Made by a program: the position numbers and the translations under genes. Of a DNA stretch of 37,646 nt, positions 8,454-17,568 are shown in pieces. Source of the stretch: Bacteroidales bacterium. GTDB lineage: Bacteria; Bacteroidota; Bacteroidia; Bacteroidales; UBA932. The DNA is taken from assembly GCA_017502125.1 (NCBI GenBank), contig JAFVVN010000024.1, forward strand, positions 1 to 37,646, in the 5' to 3' direction. The notes under the pieces were generated by a model. The model had not been told where the DNA came from, made no database searches, and saw only the letters and a list, made by a program, of their open reading frames with translations. The first letter of the stretch is position 1, and each line of letters starts with the position of its first letter.

Positions 8454-9839
8454 ATGAAAAAACTAAGGTTACTTCCAGCATTCATGACTTTTGTTCTAGC
8501 ACTATGCCTTCAGGGCTGCGCGAGGGAAACACGCGGCAACGAATTCCCGGCACAGTGGATATTCAGTGAAAGGAATGCCCCTCTCTACGCCGAGAACTGG
8601 GTGGGAGACAGACATTTTGTCGGTGCCATGACAGGGTCGCCAGCCAGGATCGAAGCAGTGAGAGGAAGCGGGGATGAACATCCGTTCACATATAAGGATG
8701 TCAATGGAAAACCGGTTGTGGGCACTCTTATAGAGGATGACTATATCCTGTTTACGATCCCCGTGAGGGATCTCGAAGGTGGAAGCTATATGGAAATTGA
8801 TGCTACAGTACTTAGCAATCCATCCTCTCCGAAATATTTCATCATAGAGTATCTGGAAGAAGGCAAGTGGAAGAGCGTGGCAGAGGACCTGCTGGAGGTG
8901 CCGGAGATTCCGCAGTTGAAGTATTCTTTCATGTGCTCCGGAATAGGATTCGGCAAAGAATATGAATACAACTGTATATATCAGACCATTCCTTTGAAGA
9001 AAGGCATAAGGGATGGCGAAGTCAAGATAAGATTCAGGGCTGTGGGCGGGTTCACATGCAATGGAGAGCCTCAGAATCCAGAAGCCGAAGACGGAGGGCT
9101 GGGCTTTGCTTTATACGGATTTACGGGAGCATATATCCAGAATCTGGGGGCTGTTGCTCCTAAGGACACCACAGACATCCTGTGCATCGGAAACTCATTC
9201 ACATATTACTTCAACGGTCCGTCCATGCTCAAGGAAATCGCATGGAGTCAGGGGCACTATTTCGATATCAGCGCCAGCCTCAAGGGAGGTCAGACTCTCG
9301 GACAGCACACCGGAAGAATCCTGACACGCAAACTGATCGAGGAGGGCGGATATGATTTTGCATTCCTTCAGGATCAGAGTCAGGCTCCGGCAAGATATGC
9401 TGCAGACTCTGCAAAGTATGCATATGTTCCTAAGGACTACATGGCCCTGTCTTCGATGATCAAGGCATATTCTCCTGAATGCCGCATCATTATGGAACAC
9501 ACCTGGGCCTATCCTGTGATTGACTTCGGAGGTTTCGGGGACTTCCACAGATTCACAGAACTGCTTGGTCAGGGAGCAAGAATGATGGCCGATTTGAACG
9601 GGGCTGAGGTATCCCCTATCGGCGAAGCTTTCGAAATCGTATACAACGACAACGGGAAGGTCAGGATTCTGGATACCGACGACAAGCATCAGTCACATTA
9701 CGGGACATATCTGAAAGCCTGCATCAACTATCTTCTCATCACTGGAGAGGCGTTCCACTCAGATGTGGCCGACTGTGGACTGGAACCAGGCAAGGCAGCT
9801 TACCTGCGTGATATAGCAGAGCGCACCGTCCTCAACTAA
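8454..9839 (+). CDS. Lipoprotein with C-terminal DUF4886 (SGNH-hydrolase-like) domain
   Basis: Surface or periplasmic lipoprotein of 461 residues. The lipobox is LQGC near residue 22, after a Lys-rich n-region and hydrophobic core (MKKLRLLPAFMTFVLALC). Residues of about 30-235 look like a beta-sandwich module of unknown role. The C-terminal part (about 240-460) matches the DUF4886 pattern: DILCIGNSFTYYFNG with the GNS nucleophile block, GGYDFAFLQDQSQ, and DDKHQSHYGTYLKACINYLL near the end, where the DxxH-like pair of SGNH esterases would lie. I infer a carbohydrate- or polymer-acting esterase. The in-frame region upstream of 8454 runs antisense through murA and was excluded. It is divergent from murA. 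Confidence 0.82.
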   Translation: MKKLRLLPAFMTFVLALCLQGCARETRGNEFPAQWIFSERNAPLYAENWVGDRHFVGAMTGSPARIEAVRGSGDEHPFTYKDVNGKPVVGTLIEDDYILFTIPVRDLEGGSYMEIDATVLSNPSSPKYFIIEYLEEGKWKSVAEDLLEVPEIPQLKYSFMCSGIGFGKEYEYNCIYQTIPLKKGIRDGEVKIRFRAVGGFTCNGEPQNPEAEDGGLGFALYGFTGAYIQNLGAVAPKDTTDILCIGNSFTYYFNGPSMLKEIAWSQGHYFDISASLKGGQTLGQHTGRILTRKLIEEGGYDFAFLQDQSQAPARYAADSAKYAYVPKDYMALSSMIKAYSPECRIIMEHTWAYPVIDFGGFGDFHRFTELLGQGARMMADLNGAEVSPIGEAFEIVYNDNGKVRILDTDDKHQSHYGTYLKACINYLLITGEAFHSDVADCGLEPGKAAYLRDIAERTVLN

Positions 9840-9872
9840 GGACAGTGCGCTTCAGATACCGCTGACATGTTG

Positions 9873-10979
9873 TCAGATATGATCTACTTCGGGGTGGAGT
9901 TCCACTCCGAATTTTTCTTTTACCGAGGATATTATACGACGTTCAAGGCCAACTATCTCTTCAGGATAGGCCTCACCAGTGTAGTTCACTATGACCAGTG
10001 GCTGCTTTTCCCATACTGCCGCTCCGCCGCTGCGACGGCCCTTCCAGCCGCACTGCTCTATCATCCAGGCTGCCGGAATCTTGACCATTCCGTCAGGCAA
10101 GTCATAATGAGGCACCTTGTAGTCGGAACCGAATTCCGCCTTTGCCTCAGTCTCGATCCTGATGAACTGCTCCATCGGCACTACCGGATTCTTGAAGAAA
10201 CTACCTGCACTGCCGACAACAGACGGCTCGGGAAGCTTCTCCTTCCTGATCTTGATTATCACCTTCCTGATGAGCGCCGGGGTCAGATCACCGCCGGCAG
10301 CATCGACAGCATCCTTCAAGTGACCATAGTCCAGCTTCGGCTGCGGGTTACGCGAAAGAGTAAAGACTACATGGGTCACGACATATCTGCCCCTAATCTC
10401 CGGCTTCTTGAATATGGAATCACGATATCCATATCCGCATTCGTCTACACCGAAACTCACGAACTCCTCCTCAAGGGTATCGTAGCAATATACCTTATGG
10501 ACAACATCCTTGACCTCGACTCCGTATGCTCCGATGTTCTGAACAGCCGATGCTCCGACCTCTCCCGGGATATATGACAGATTCTCCACTCCCCACAGTC
10601 CTTCCTTTGCCGCCCAGTCGCAGAAATCGTCGAAGACTACGCCAGAGCCTACTGAGACCAGGACTGGGGGGAAAGATTCTTCGCTTCGCTCTGAATGACA
10701 GGAGGAGTCCGGACTGCATGGGGAGGGATCCGTATCACATAGATTGTCATCCAGGATCTCGATGAAGTTGATCTTCGAGTGCAGGACAGTGCCTTTGAAG
10801 TCGTCGGTGAAAAGGAGATTGCTTCCTCCTCCGATATGAAGAACCGGACGTGCAAGTTCTGAGAACTCTATATCCACAAGATCCGCCACCGAATCATATT
10901 CCATGAAACAGCGTGCCTTCACCTTCATCCCAAAGGTGTTCATCTTCGTCAGATCCTTATAATACTCCGTCTTTATCAT
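9873..10979 (-). CDS. murB: UDP-N-acetylenolpyruvoylglucosamine reductase MurB with a palindromic-repeat insertion
   Basis: FAD-dependent reductase that converts enolpyruvyl-UDP-GlcNAc to UDP-MurNAc, the step after MurA. FAD-binding motifs HIGGGSNLLF and ENLSYIPGEVGASAVQNIGAYGVE are clear, as are the catalytic YGYRDSIFK Arg region, the Ser in GSAGSFFKNP and the final HPEV Glu, so it is the E. coli-like type. 368 residues. The stretch between KINFIEILDD and VSVGSGVVFDDF is about 20-25 residues longer than I expect for the family; the extra part contains SSCHSERSEESF, the translation of a dispersed palindromic repeat. The frame is kept and every catalytic segment is present, so the protein is probably functional. 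Confidence 0.93.
   Translation of the reverse strand: MIKTEYYKDLTKMNTFGMKVKARCFMEYDSVADLVDIEFSELARPVLHIGGGSNLLFTDDFKGTVLHSKINFIEILDDNLCDTDPSPCSPDSSCHSERSEESFPPVLVSVGSGVVFDDFCDWAAKEGLWGVENLSYIPGEVGASAVQNIGAYGVEVKDVVHKVYCYDTLEEEFVSFGVDECGYGYRDSIFKKPEIRGRYVVTHVVFTLSRNPQPKLDYGHLKDAVDAAGGDLTPALIRKVIIKIRKEKLPEPSVVGSAGSFFKNPVVPMEQFIRIETEAKAEFGSDYKVPHYDLPDGMVKIPAAWMIEQCGWKGRRSGGAAVWEKQPLVIVNYTGEAYPEEIVGLERRIISSVKEKFGVELHPEVDHI
10671..10700. repeat. Palindromic-repeat half-site inside murB
   Basis: AAAGATTCTTCGCTTCGCTC followed by TGAATGACA is one arm of the widespread repeat whose other frames read SERSEE or QSEAKN. The same arm ends the complete copy at 13427-13494, and a related copy precedes the aminotransferase gene (30725-30764). 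Here it is translated as part of MurB. Confidence 0.75.
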
Positions 10980-11060
10980 ACCTTATCCCCCGCTAAAAGT
11001 GAAGCCGCAGGTAACCTTCTCTATATCAACGTTCTGGCTCTAAAATAGTAGTCATTAAGA

Positions 11061-11220
11061 TTAAATAATGCATGTATGTATTTTTGCGACATGCCACCCC
11101 CGGCTAGGGGTCGTGAGCGACCAAGCAAACAGCCCAGTGGGCTTTTGCCGCGAACAGCCTGCGGCAGCAGGACAAGCGCAGCGAGGACGGGGGTCGCAAA
11201 AAACATACTGCATTATTTAA
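11061..11220. repeat. 160-bp inverted-repeat element between metG and murB
   Basis: Terminal inverted repeats of about 27 bases (TTAAATAATGCA at 11061 and its complement ending at 11220, continuing into TTTTTGCGAC and its complement) enclose a GC-rich core. The core has nested hairpins: GGTCG/CGACC (11107-11121), AGCCC/GGGCT and GCCGC/GCGGC, flanked by CCCCCG / CGGGGG. It fills the whole gap after the metG stop. Possible readings are a MITE-like element, a metG terminator, or a structured RNA. It contains no credible coding sequence. Confidence 0.7.
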
Positions 11221-11222
11221 TG

Positions 11223-13388
11223 CTATCCTATCTCAGCACCGTTGCAAAGAGTCTCCGCAGGCGTAACGAAACGCATCTTGCCGTCGTTCTGACGCGCCAT
11301 GAGGATCATTCCCTTGGACTCGATGCCACGGATCTTGCGTGGAGCGAGGTTGGCCAGGATGCATATCTGCTTGCCCACCATCTCCTCAGGAGAATACTGT
11401 TCTGCAATGCCTGAAACGATGACACGCTTGTCGATTCCTGTGTCTATGGTCAGTTTGAGGAGCTTGTCTGTCTTAGGGACACGCTCTGCCTCAAGAACTG
11501 TAGCAGTGCGGATGTCCATCTTTCCGAAATCGTCGAAGGTGCACTCTTCCTTCTGAGGAGTCACCACAGCGGCCTCGGCTGCCTTTGCCGCAGCCTCACG
11601 CTCTGCACGGATATCATTCAGACGGGCGATCTGAGCATCCACCGTCTCATCCTCAATCTTTGCAAAAAGAAGGGTCGGCTGGTTGAGCTGATGACCCGCA
11701 GGGAGGAGGGTTGACTTTCCAAGGTCATCCCATGAAAGGACGATACCGTCAAAAGAAGAACCTGTGTGAAGGGCTGCACCTTCTTCTGCCTTGTATATAT
11801 TCTCGCTAACTGCACCTTCTTCACCGGCACGGTGGTCGGTTCCGGCAGCGATTCCCACGTTCAGGATGCCACGGAGCTTCTCTGACGAGAACGGAAGGAA
11901 CGGCTCGAATGCTATTGCAAGCGAAGCGCAGATCTGGAGGGAAACGTTCAGGATGGAAGCGGTTCTGTCCATATCGGTCTTAGCGACCTTCCAAGGCTCT
12001 GTGTCAGTGAGATACTTGTTTCCAAGACGGGCTATGTTCATTGCCTCCTTGAGAGCCTCACGGAACTTGTATCCGTCGAGATAGCGCTGCATCTCCTCCT
12101 TGAGAGGCTGGATCTGTGCGAGAGTCTCCGCATCGATTGCCTCCGGCTTGAGGTCGGCAGGTACACGGCCCTCGAAATATTTATGAGTGAGCACCACGGC
12201 ACGGTTCACGAAGTTGCCGAGGATTGCCACGAGCTCGCTGTTGTTGCGTGACTGGAAGTCCTTCCATGAGAAGTCGTTGTCCTTGGTCTCAGGAGCATTG
12301 GCAGTCAGCACATAACGAAGTACGTCCTCCTGGCCGGGGAACTGCTCGAGATATTCATGGAGCCACACAGCCCAGCCGCGTGAAGTGGATATCTTGTCTC
12401 CTTCGAGATTGAGGAACTCGTTTGCAGGGACATTGTCCGGAAGGATATAGCTTCCGTCAGCCTTGAGCATAGACGGGAACACGATGCAGTGGAAGACGAT
12501 ATTGTCCTTTCCGATGAAGTGCACGAGCTTGGTATCCTCGCTCTTCCACCACTTCTCCCAGCTCTGAGGAAGGAGTTCCTGGGTGTTCGAGATATATCCG
12601 ATAGGGGCATCGAACCACACATAGAGGACCTTTCCGTCAGCACCCTCCACAGGCACCGGCACACCCCAGTTAAGGTCACGGCTCACGGCACGGGGCTGGA
12701 GGCCGCCGTCGATCCAGCTCTTGCACTGGCCGTAGACGTTGCTTCTCCACTCCTTGTGTCCGTCGAGAATCCACTCTGACAACCATCCTTCATACTGATC
12801 CAGAGGCAGATACCAATGCTTGGTCTCCTTCTTCACGAGTTCGCCGCCGCTGAGGGCAGACTTAGGGTTGATGAGTTCGTCCGGGCTGAGTGTCGCACCG
12901 CACTTCTCGCACTGGTCTCCATAGGCTCCCTCGGCACCGCAGCGCGGGCAGGTTCCTGTGATGTAACGGTCTGCAAGGAAGGTCTTCGTCTCCTCATCAT
13001 AGTACTGCTCGCTCACCTTCTCGATGAACTTTCCCTCATCATAGAGCTTACGGAAATAGTCAGCAGCATTCTTGTGATGGGTCTTTGAAGATGTGCGGGA
13101 ATATATATCGAAATTGATTCCAAGCCCTGTGAAGGAATCCTTGATAATCCTGTGATACCTGTCCACGATGTCCTGCGGAGTGCAGCCTTCCTTCTGAGCC
13201 TTGATGGTGATTGGCACACCGTGCTCATCGGATCCGCAGACATAGAGGACATCCTCTCCCCTCATTCTCAAGTACCTCACATAGATGTCTGCAGGTACAT
13301 AGACACCGGCCAGGTGACCGATGTGAACAGGACCATTCGCGTATGGAAGCGCACAGGTCACCAGTGTTCTGTTGAATTTCTTTGTCAT
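11223..13388 (-). CDS. metG: Methionine-tRNA ligase
   Basis: Class I synthetase that charges tRNA-Met and initiator tRNA in the cytoplasm. Residues of about 1-560 hold the catalytic and anticodon-binding parts: [16 protein letters not shown] carries the HIGH motif (about residues 22-25), a four-Cys zinc knuckle CPRCG...CEKCG follows near residue 145, and [15 protein letters not shown] is the KMSKS loop in its KISTS form. Residues of about 610-721 form a C-terminal Trbp111/EMAP-like tRNA-binding OB fold ([29 protein letters not shown]...[11 protein letters not shown]), which in other bacteria also mediates dimerisation. 721 residues, normal for this two-domain type. It stands alone between repeats. 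Confidence 0.95.
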   Translation of the reverse strand: MTKKFNRTLVTCALPYANGPVHIGHLAGVYVPADIYVRYLRMRGEDVLYVCGSDEHGVPITIKAQKEGCTPQDIVDRYHRIIKDSFTGLGINFDIYSRTSSKTHHKNAADYFRKLYDEGKFIEKVSEQYYDEETKTFLADRYITGTCPRCGAEGAYGDQCEKCGATLSPDELINPKSALSGGELVKKETKHWYLPLDQYEGWLSEWILDGHKEWRSNVYGQCKSWIDGGLQPRAVSRDLNWGVPVPVEGADGKVLYVWFDAPIGYISNTQELLPQSWEKWWKSEDTKLVHFIGKDNIVFHCIVFPSMLKADGSYILPDNVPANEFLNLEGDKISTSRGWAVWLHEYLEQFPGQEDVLRYVLTANAPETKDNDFSWKDFQSRNNSELVAILGNFVNRAVVLTHKYFEGRVPADLKPEAIDAETLAQIQPLKEEMQRYLDGYKFREALKEAMNIARLGNKYLTDTEPWKVAKTDMDRTASILNVSLQICASLAIAFEPFLPFSSEKLRGILNVGIAAGTDHRAGEEGAVSENIYKAEEGAALHTGSSFDGIVLSWDDLGKSTLLPAGHQLNQPTLLFAKIEDETVDAQIARLNDIRAEREAAAKAAEAAVVTPQKEECTFDDFGKMDIRTATVLEAERVPKTDKLLKLTIDTGIDKRVIVSGIAEQYSPEEMVGKQICILANLAPRKIRGIESKGMILMARQNDGKMRFVTPAETLCNGAEIG

Positions 13389-13426
13389 ATTCTATATATA
13401 ATTTTAATATTTCTTCGTTTTTTGTC

Positions 13427-13494
13427 TGTCATGCTGAACATCGTGAAGCATCTTTAATTCGGTTTAAAGATCCTTCGCTGCGCTCAGGATGACA
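13427..13494. repeat. Complete dispersed palindromic repeat between dnaG and metG
   Basis: TGTCATGCTGAACATCGTGA at the left and TTCGCTGCGCTCAGGATGACA-type sequence at the right are imperfect inverted copies meeting around TTTAATTCGGTTTAAA. This is the intact form of the repeat seen as a single arm in murB. It lies between the dnaG stop and the metG start and has no coding potential of its own. Confidence 0.75.
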
Positions 13495-13512
13495 AGGGGG
13501 CGCGCAATGACA

Positions 13513-15597
13513 TCACACACGTCCAAGCTCGTTGTTAAGGCGGGTGCGGGCCTTGTTATATTCCGAAATTCTCGTCAGGATATCCAGCTGGGCAGTCTCA
13601 TCTGCCGTCATCAGTTCATCAGTGAGCCTTTTCAGCATCTGCTCGATCCTCCGGCACTGATATGTCATGAGGGTCTTTGGCACGAACTGGACAAGCCTTG
13701 TGGCCGTGGCTGTGAGAGACTGTTCATAGTTCTTGACGGTTATCTGATATTTCTCGATCAGCATCTCCCTGGCTACAGCCGCAACTTCCTGATCCATGCT
13801 GTTGAGAAGGCGCTGCTGGATCTGCTCCTGGGACAGTCCCTCGTCATACATTGCAAAATATGCCTCATATACCTTCCTGTAGGCTTCGTTTGCGAAGTCC
13901 ACCTCGTCTTCAGCGAGAATCCCGTCGATGAACTCGGCCACACTGAGGGTCTCGCCTTCAACAAAGAACCGGGAATCACGGTCGAACTCCAATGGGGTAC
14001 AGCCCTCTTCCAGGACAAACTTCAGAAGGTCATGTTCGCACGGTTCCAGATACGGATCGTTGACAGGGATTCCATTCTGCCGTGCCAGAGGTTCTTCTGC
14101 CGGAGCATATTCCACATCATCCTGATCCACAGGCATATAATCGCCTTCCGGTCCGGGAACATAATCCTCGGGCATCGGAGGCATATATCCTTCATCCGGA
14201 TATCCCGGGGCAGGCTCTCTCCTCGCATAGCCGGAAGCACTTCCCTGTCTGGAGCGCGCAGCTTCCCGTTCGGCCTGCTTCTTGTCCGCCAGAATCATCT
14301 CGTTCCTGGAACGCGACACCCTGTCGGTAAGGATCTGCTCATCTATCTCGAACTTGTCCGCACAGCTCTTCACATACACGGCACGGATCACCGCATCCGG
14401 GATCAGCGCAATCGTGTCCGCGACATCATTTATGAGGTTGGCCTTCTTCAGCGGGTCACCACCGGCTTCTCCGAGAAGCAGGTCTGTCTTGAACCCGATG
14501 AAGTCCTGCTCATTCTGGAAAATATAGTCCTGAACCTGCTCCAGAGTGTGTCTGCGGGCAAAATCATCCGGATCCATTCCGTCCGGAAGAAGAACGATCT
14601 TCACATTGAGTCCTTCCTTCAGCACGAGGCCGATTCCCCTGAGGGCGGCCTTGATTCCGGCTCCGTCACCGTCATATATTATGGTAACATTATTTGTGAA
14701 CTTGCGGATCAGACGGATCTGCTCCACAGTGAGGGAGGTTCCGCTTGAGGCGACGACATTCCTGATGCCGAGCTGATGCATGGAGAGGACATCCAGATAG
14801 CCTTCCACCAGAATACACTTGTCCTGGCGGGCGATGTCGTTCTTCGCGAAATATATTCCGTAAAGGGAACGGCTCTTGACATATATCTCCGTCTCCGGAG
14901 AATTGACATATTTGGCTACCGACTTGTCCGTCCTGAGTGTTCTGCCGCCGAAGGCTATGATGCGGCCGCTCACGGAATGAACCGGGAACATGACCCTGTC
15001 ATAGAAACGGTCCACAAGACGTCCGTCGTCGTATCTGATGCTGAGGCCCGTCTCTATCAGGAACTCCTCCTTATATCCAGCCGCACGTGCAGCATCAGAA
15101 AGCCCTCTCCGGGAAGTAGGAGACCAGCCGAGTCCATATTTCCTTATGGTCTCGTCCTCCAGCCCACGGCTCTTGAAATATTGATAGGCAACAGCTTGAC
15201 CTTCAGGAGTCTGCATGCTGTCCTGAAAGAACTTCATCGCATATTCAGAGACAAGGTAGAGACTCTCGCTGCGCTGCCTTCTGGCAATTTCCTCTACAGT
15301 CTCCTCCTTCTCCACCACCTCGATGTTATATTTCTTGGCAAGATATTTCAAGGCCTCGGTGTAGGACATGTTCTCGTGTTCCATCACGAAGCCTACAGCC
15401 GTGCCTGACTTGCCGCATCCGAAGCACTTGTATATTCCCTTGGAAGCGGAAACCGAGAACGACGGGGTCTTCTCGTTATGGAAGGGGCAGCACGCGATGT
15501 GGTTGGCCCCGCGCTTCTTCAAAGTCACGAAGTCACTGACCACATCCACGATCTGGGCTGCGTCCAATATCCTGTTTACCGTTTCCTGAGGTATCAT
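13513..15597 (-). CDS. dnaG: DNA primase
   Basis: Synthesises RNA primers at the replication fork. The N-terminal CHC2 zinc domain is complete (CPFH at residues 37-40, CFGC at 58-61). It is followed by the primase core domain (RSRGLEDETIRKYGLGWSP; VMFPVHSVSGRIIAFGGRTL) and a TOPRIM domain: ILVEGYLDVLSMHQ with the catalytic Glu, then IYDGDGAG with the DxD. Residues of about 430-500 are a Pro/Glu/Tyr-rich linker with PGYPDEGYMPPMPEDY, then the C-terminal helicase-binding region. 694 residues is within the Bacteroidetes range. The start is four bases from the DUF308 stop, so the two are co-transcribed. Confidence 0.95.
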   Translation of the reverse strand: MIPQETVNRILDAAQIVDVVSDFVTLKKRGANHIACCPFHNEKTPSFSVSASKGIYKCFGCGKSGTAVGFVMEHENMSYTEALKYLAKKYNIEVVEKEETVEEIARRQRSESLYLVSEYAMKFFQDSMQTPEGQAVAYQYFKSRGLEDETIRKYGLGWSPTSRRGLSDAARAAGYKEEFLIETGLSIRYDDGRLVDRFYDRVMFPVHSVSGRIIAFGGRTLRTDKSVAKYVNSPETEIYVKSRSLYGIYFAKNDIARQDKCILVEGYLDVLSMHQLGIRNVVASSGTSLTVEQIRLIRKFTNNVTIIYDGDGAGIKAALRGIGLVLKEGLNVKIVLLPDGMDPDDFARRHTLEQVQDYIFQNEQDFIGFKTDLLLGEAGGDPLKKANLINDVADTIALIPDAVIRAVYVKSCADKFEIDEQILTDRVSRSRNEMILADKKQAEREAARSRQGSASGYARREPAPGYPDEGYMPPMPEDYVPGPEGDYMPVDQDDVEYAPAEEPLARQNGIPVNDPYLEPCEHDLLKFVLEEGCTPLEFDRDSRFFVEGETLSVAEFIDGILAEDEVDFANEAYRKVYEAYFAMYDEGLSQEQIQQRLLNSMDQEVAAVAREMLIEKYQITVKNYEQSLTATATRLVQFVPKTLMTYQCRRIEQMLKRLTDELMTADETAQLDILTRISEYNKARTRLNNELGRV

Positions 15598-15600
15598 ATC

Positions 15601-16230
15601 CTACTGCTCGTCCACCTTTTCGTACTCGACATCCTTCACCTGGATCTCCTCTTCGGCCTCAGGCTCAGGCTTCCTGGTCGGATACTTGATTTCATATTCG
15701 TCAATGGCCTTCTTCATCTTCCATGATGAGAGAAGTTCTGAAATTCCATATATCATAAGGGCCACTCCTGCGATGACTCCGATGGTCTCGCCTATAAATG
15801 AAGGCCTTACTATAAGAAACATTCCCAGAATGATGACAACCACCGGCAGGATGAAAGCTATAGCTCCCATTCTGAACACGCCACTGGCACTGCCGAGGGC
15901 AACAATCTGGAAGAGCCCGAATCCGATGAGCACAAAAGCGATGAGATATACCAGAAGTCCTGCAAAGAAACCAGGAAAGAGGAAAAGCAGAATTCCCAGA
16001 AATATATCCACTACGGTGTTGAATCCCATCAGGGCGAATGCTCCATCTGCCCTGTTCTTATATCCCACAACAAGAGAGACCAAGCCTGAAGCAACCAGGA
16101 AGGCAGCTATTATCTGCACAGCAATGTTCAGGGCATTCGCCTTGCTCCACACCATTACGACACCGATTGCGATGGCCGTCAAGGCCCTCAGCGGCCCTGT
16201 GAACTTTCCTTTATATCCAAATGTAATCAT
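15601..16230 (-). CDS. DUF308 (HdeD-like) membrane protein
   Basis: Inner-membrane protein of 209 residues with six hydrophobic segments between residues of about 15 and 170 (for example ALTAIAIGVVMVW, IIAAFLVASGLVSLVVG, VVDIFLGILLFLFPGFFAGLLV, IAFILPVVVIILGMFLIV, IGVIAGVALMIYGISELL), arranged as three repeated pairs as in DUF308. It ends in a charged cytoplasmic tail rich in Glu and Lys. HdeD homologues are linked to acid stress in E. coli, but the molecular role of the family is not settled. It is upstream of dnaG in the same transcript, which looks like a chance arrangement rather than a functional link. Confidence 0.85.
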   Translation of the reverse strand: MITFGYKGKFTGPLRALTAIAIGVVMVWSKANALNIAVQIIAAFLVASGLVSLVVGYKNRADGAFALMGFNTVVDIFLGILLFLFPGFFAGLLVYLIAFVLIGFGLFQIVALGSASGVFRMGAIAFILPVVVIILGMFLIVRPSFIGETIGVIAGVALMIYGISELLSSWKMKKAIDEYEIKYPTRKPEPEAEEEIQVKDVEYEKVDEQ

Positions 16231-16256
16231 AATTCTTTTCTTATATACACAATCTG

Positions 16257-16264
16257 CAAAAGTA
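16257..16264 (-). promoter_or_regulatory. Probable -7 promoter element for DUF308-dnaG
   Basis: TACTTTTG on the minus strand matches TAnnTTTG, 26 bases before the DUF308 start, in the short divergent gap with the PHP gene. No good TTTG was found at -33. Confidence 0.45.
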
Positions 16265-16303
16265 AGAAATTTTCGCTATTTTCGTGACTCATTTCGGGAC
16301 AAT

Positions 16304-17125
16304 ATGGCATTATTCGACAATCATAACCATAGTCAGTTTTCATTTGACGGCAAAAGGGCTACTGTGGAGGCGTCTGCAAAAACAGCAGTAGAGCGAGGAC
16401 TCGGAGGAATCTGCTTCTCCGACCATTGTGATTTCTTTGTTCCACCCATGAAGGCAGACTTCGAGGAGATCCAGAAGGAGTGGTTCGACGTGAAGGAACA
16501 GCAGGAAGAGATTGCCCGCGTACAGACTCTCGTTCCGGTGACGATTCTGAGAGGAATCGAGATCGGGATGCACGAGACATGCCATGAACAAATCAGAAAG
16601 GTCCTGAGCGAAAATTCATTCGATCAGGTGCTCGCTTCTGTACATTATATGGGAGAAGTCGACCCGTACTACGGAGGATACTACGACGGTAAGGATTGGA
16701 AGGAGGCCTACGGAGGCTATCTGGAGACTATATTCCGCGAAATGACCTGGCTCGAAGACTTCGATATCATGGGCCACTTCGACTATATCGTCAGATATGC
16801 CCCCTATCCGGAGACAAGCATCCGCTTCCGCGACTTCGGAGACATCTTTGACGAAATGTTCCGCTACCTGATCCAAGAAGGGAAGGCCCTGGAAATCAAT
16901 ACCAAAAGCTATGTCGGTCATCGCGGACGTCAGGTGGAGCTGGACCTAGAAGTCCTGAGGCGATACCGCGAACTCGGAGGCGAGATCATCAGCCTTGGCT
17001 CCGATTCGCACGAAGCATCACGCGTCGGTGCAGACTTCCCACAATTCGCCTCTCTATTAAAGTCCCTCGGATTCCGCTGGACCGCCCATTACGAGAAGCG
17101 CAGGCTGGTGCAGGTGGGGATTTAG
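16304..17125 (+). CDS. PHP-domain phosphoesterase, histidinol-phosphatase (HisJ/HisK) type
   Basis: Metal-dependent phosphoesterase of the PHP superfamily. Conserved metal-ligand blocks are visible: DNHNHSQFSFDG at the N-terminus (HxH), GICFSDHCDFF, GIEIGMHE, VLASVHYM, DIMGHFDYIVRYAP and SLGSDSHEASRVG near the end. The arrangement and 273-residue length fit histidinol-phosphatase of the HisJ type, which removes phosphate from histidinol phosphate, the eighth step of histidine synthesis. No other his gene lies nearby, and other PHP enzymes share these motifs, so the substrate is inferred. The start at 16304 was chosen because MALFDNHNHSQ begins at the first metal motif; the longer in-frame extension runs antisense through the DUF308 gene. 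Confidence 0.82.
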   Translation: MALFDNHNHSQFSFDGKRATVEASAKTAVERGLGGICFSDHCDFFVPPMKADFEEIQKEWFDVKEQQEEIARVQTLVPVTILRGIEIGMHETCHEQIRKVLSENSFDQVLASVHYMGEVDPYYGGYYDGKDWKEAYGGYLETIFREMTWLEDFDIMGHFDYIVRYAPYPETSIRFRDFGDIFDEMFRYLIQEGKALEINTKSYVGHRGRQVELDLEVLRRYRELGGEIISLGSDSHEASRVGADFPQFASLLKSLGFRWTAHYEKRRLVQVGI

Positions 17126-17161
17126 GATATTTTGCTGGAGAGTGGTCTAGAGATTAATACG

Positions 17162-17193
17162 AAAAAGAGGAAACTTCTTTCGAAATTTCCTCT
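17162..17193 (-). terminator. Intrinsic terminator of the tRNA-Leu gene
   Basis: Reading the minus strand, AGAGGAAA and TTTCCTCT form an 8-bp stem followed directly by a run of five T. It begins 12 bases after the tRNA 3' end. Confidence 0.8.
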
Positions 17194-17205
17194 TCTGAAA
17201 CGGGG

Positions 17206-17288
17206 TGCGGTGGGCGAGACTCGAACTCGCACAGGATTACTCCCACTACCCCCTCAAAGTAGCGTGTCTACCATTTCACCACCACCGC
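17206..17288 (-). tRNA. tRNA-Leu (GAG)
   Basis: The 83-base minus-strand sequence folds as a type II tRNA. The acceptor stem is GCGGTGG with CCACCGC, and the discriminator base is A. The anticodon stem is CTACT with GGTAG around the loop TTGAGGG, so the anticodon is GAG and reads CUC/CUU leucine codons. It has a long variable arm and a T arm GCGAG-TTCGAGT-CTCGC. CCA is not encoded and must be added after transcription. It has its own promoter and terminator. Confidence 0.92.
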
Positions 17289-17303
17289 TTTGTTTTGGGA
17301 TTG

Positions 17304-17334
17304 CAAAGGTACGACATTTTTTTAAACCTCCAAA
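17304..17334 (-). promoter_or_regulatory. Promoter of tRNA-Leu
   Basis: Full match to the Bacteroidetes consensus on the minus strand: TTTG (17331-17334), 19 bases, TACCTTTG (17304-17311). It lies 15 bases upstream of the mature tRNA 5' end. Confidence 0.8.
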
Positions 17335-17390
17335 CTTTTTTGAAATATTTTTTAAAAATCTTCTGCTCCAGGGCTGGAACGGGATATGAA

Positions 17391-17414
17391 CGCCTGCTCC
17401 ATCTGACGCAGGCG
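17391..17414. repeat. Hairpin repeat, copy 2 of 3 (inverted orientation)
   Basis: CGCCTGC and GCAGGCG enclose TCCATCTGAC, which is the reverse complement of the loop in the other copies apart from one or two bases. It lies in the 280-base gap between the tRNA and rpsP, which otherwise holds only the two promoters. Confidence 0.65.
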
Positions 17415-17474
17415 TGATGATGTAAGTCACTGTTCTGCAAGAGACTAAGAGACGAAATAATATATATAAGAGGT

Positions 17475-17505
17475 ATTGGAATTTAAAGATTTATTCGTAT
17501 CTTTG
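17475..17505 (+). promoter_or_regulatory. Promoter of rpsP-rimM
   Basis: ATTG (17475-17478), 19 bases, then TATCTTTG (17498-17505), a full -7 match with a three-of-four -33 match. A 5' leader of about 60 bases follows before the rpsP ATG. Confidence 0.65.
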
Positions 17506-17568
17506 CGCGCTTTTCCTCGGGTAGGAGAAGTGTAGGTAATATTTTTTAACATTTAAAACAGATTCACA

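Noticed and set aside
11223-13388. KISTS instead of KMSKS in MetRS as a defect
   Set aside because: KISTS-type loops are normal in this class of methionyl-tRNA synthetases, and all other motifs are intact.
13489-14748. Long open frame on the plus strand (over 400 codons)
   Set aside because: It runs antisense through dnaG, whose zinc and TOPRIM motifs are intact; the antisense product has no recognisable domain.
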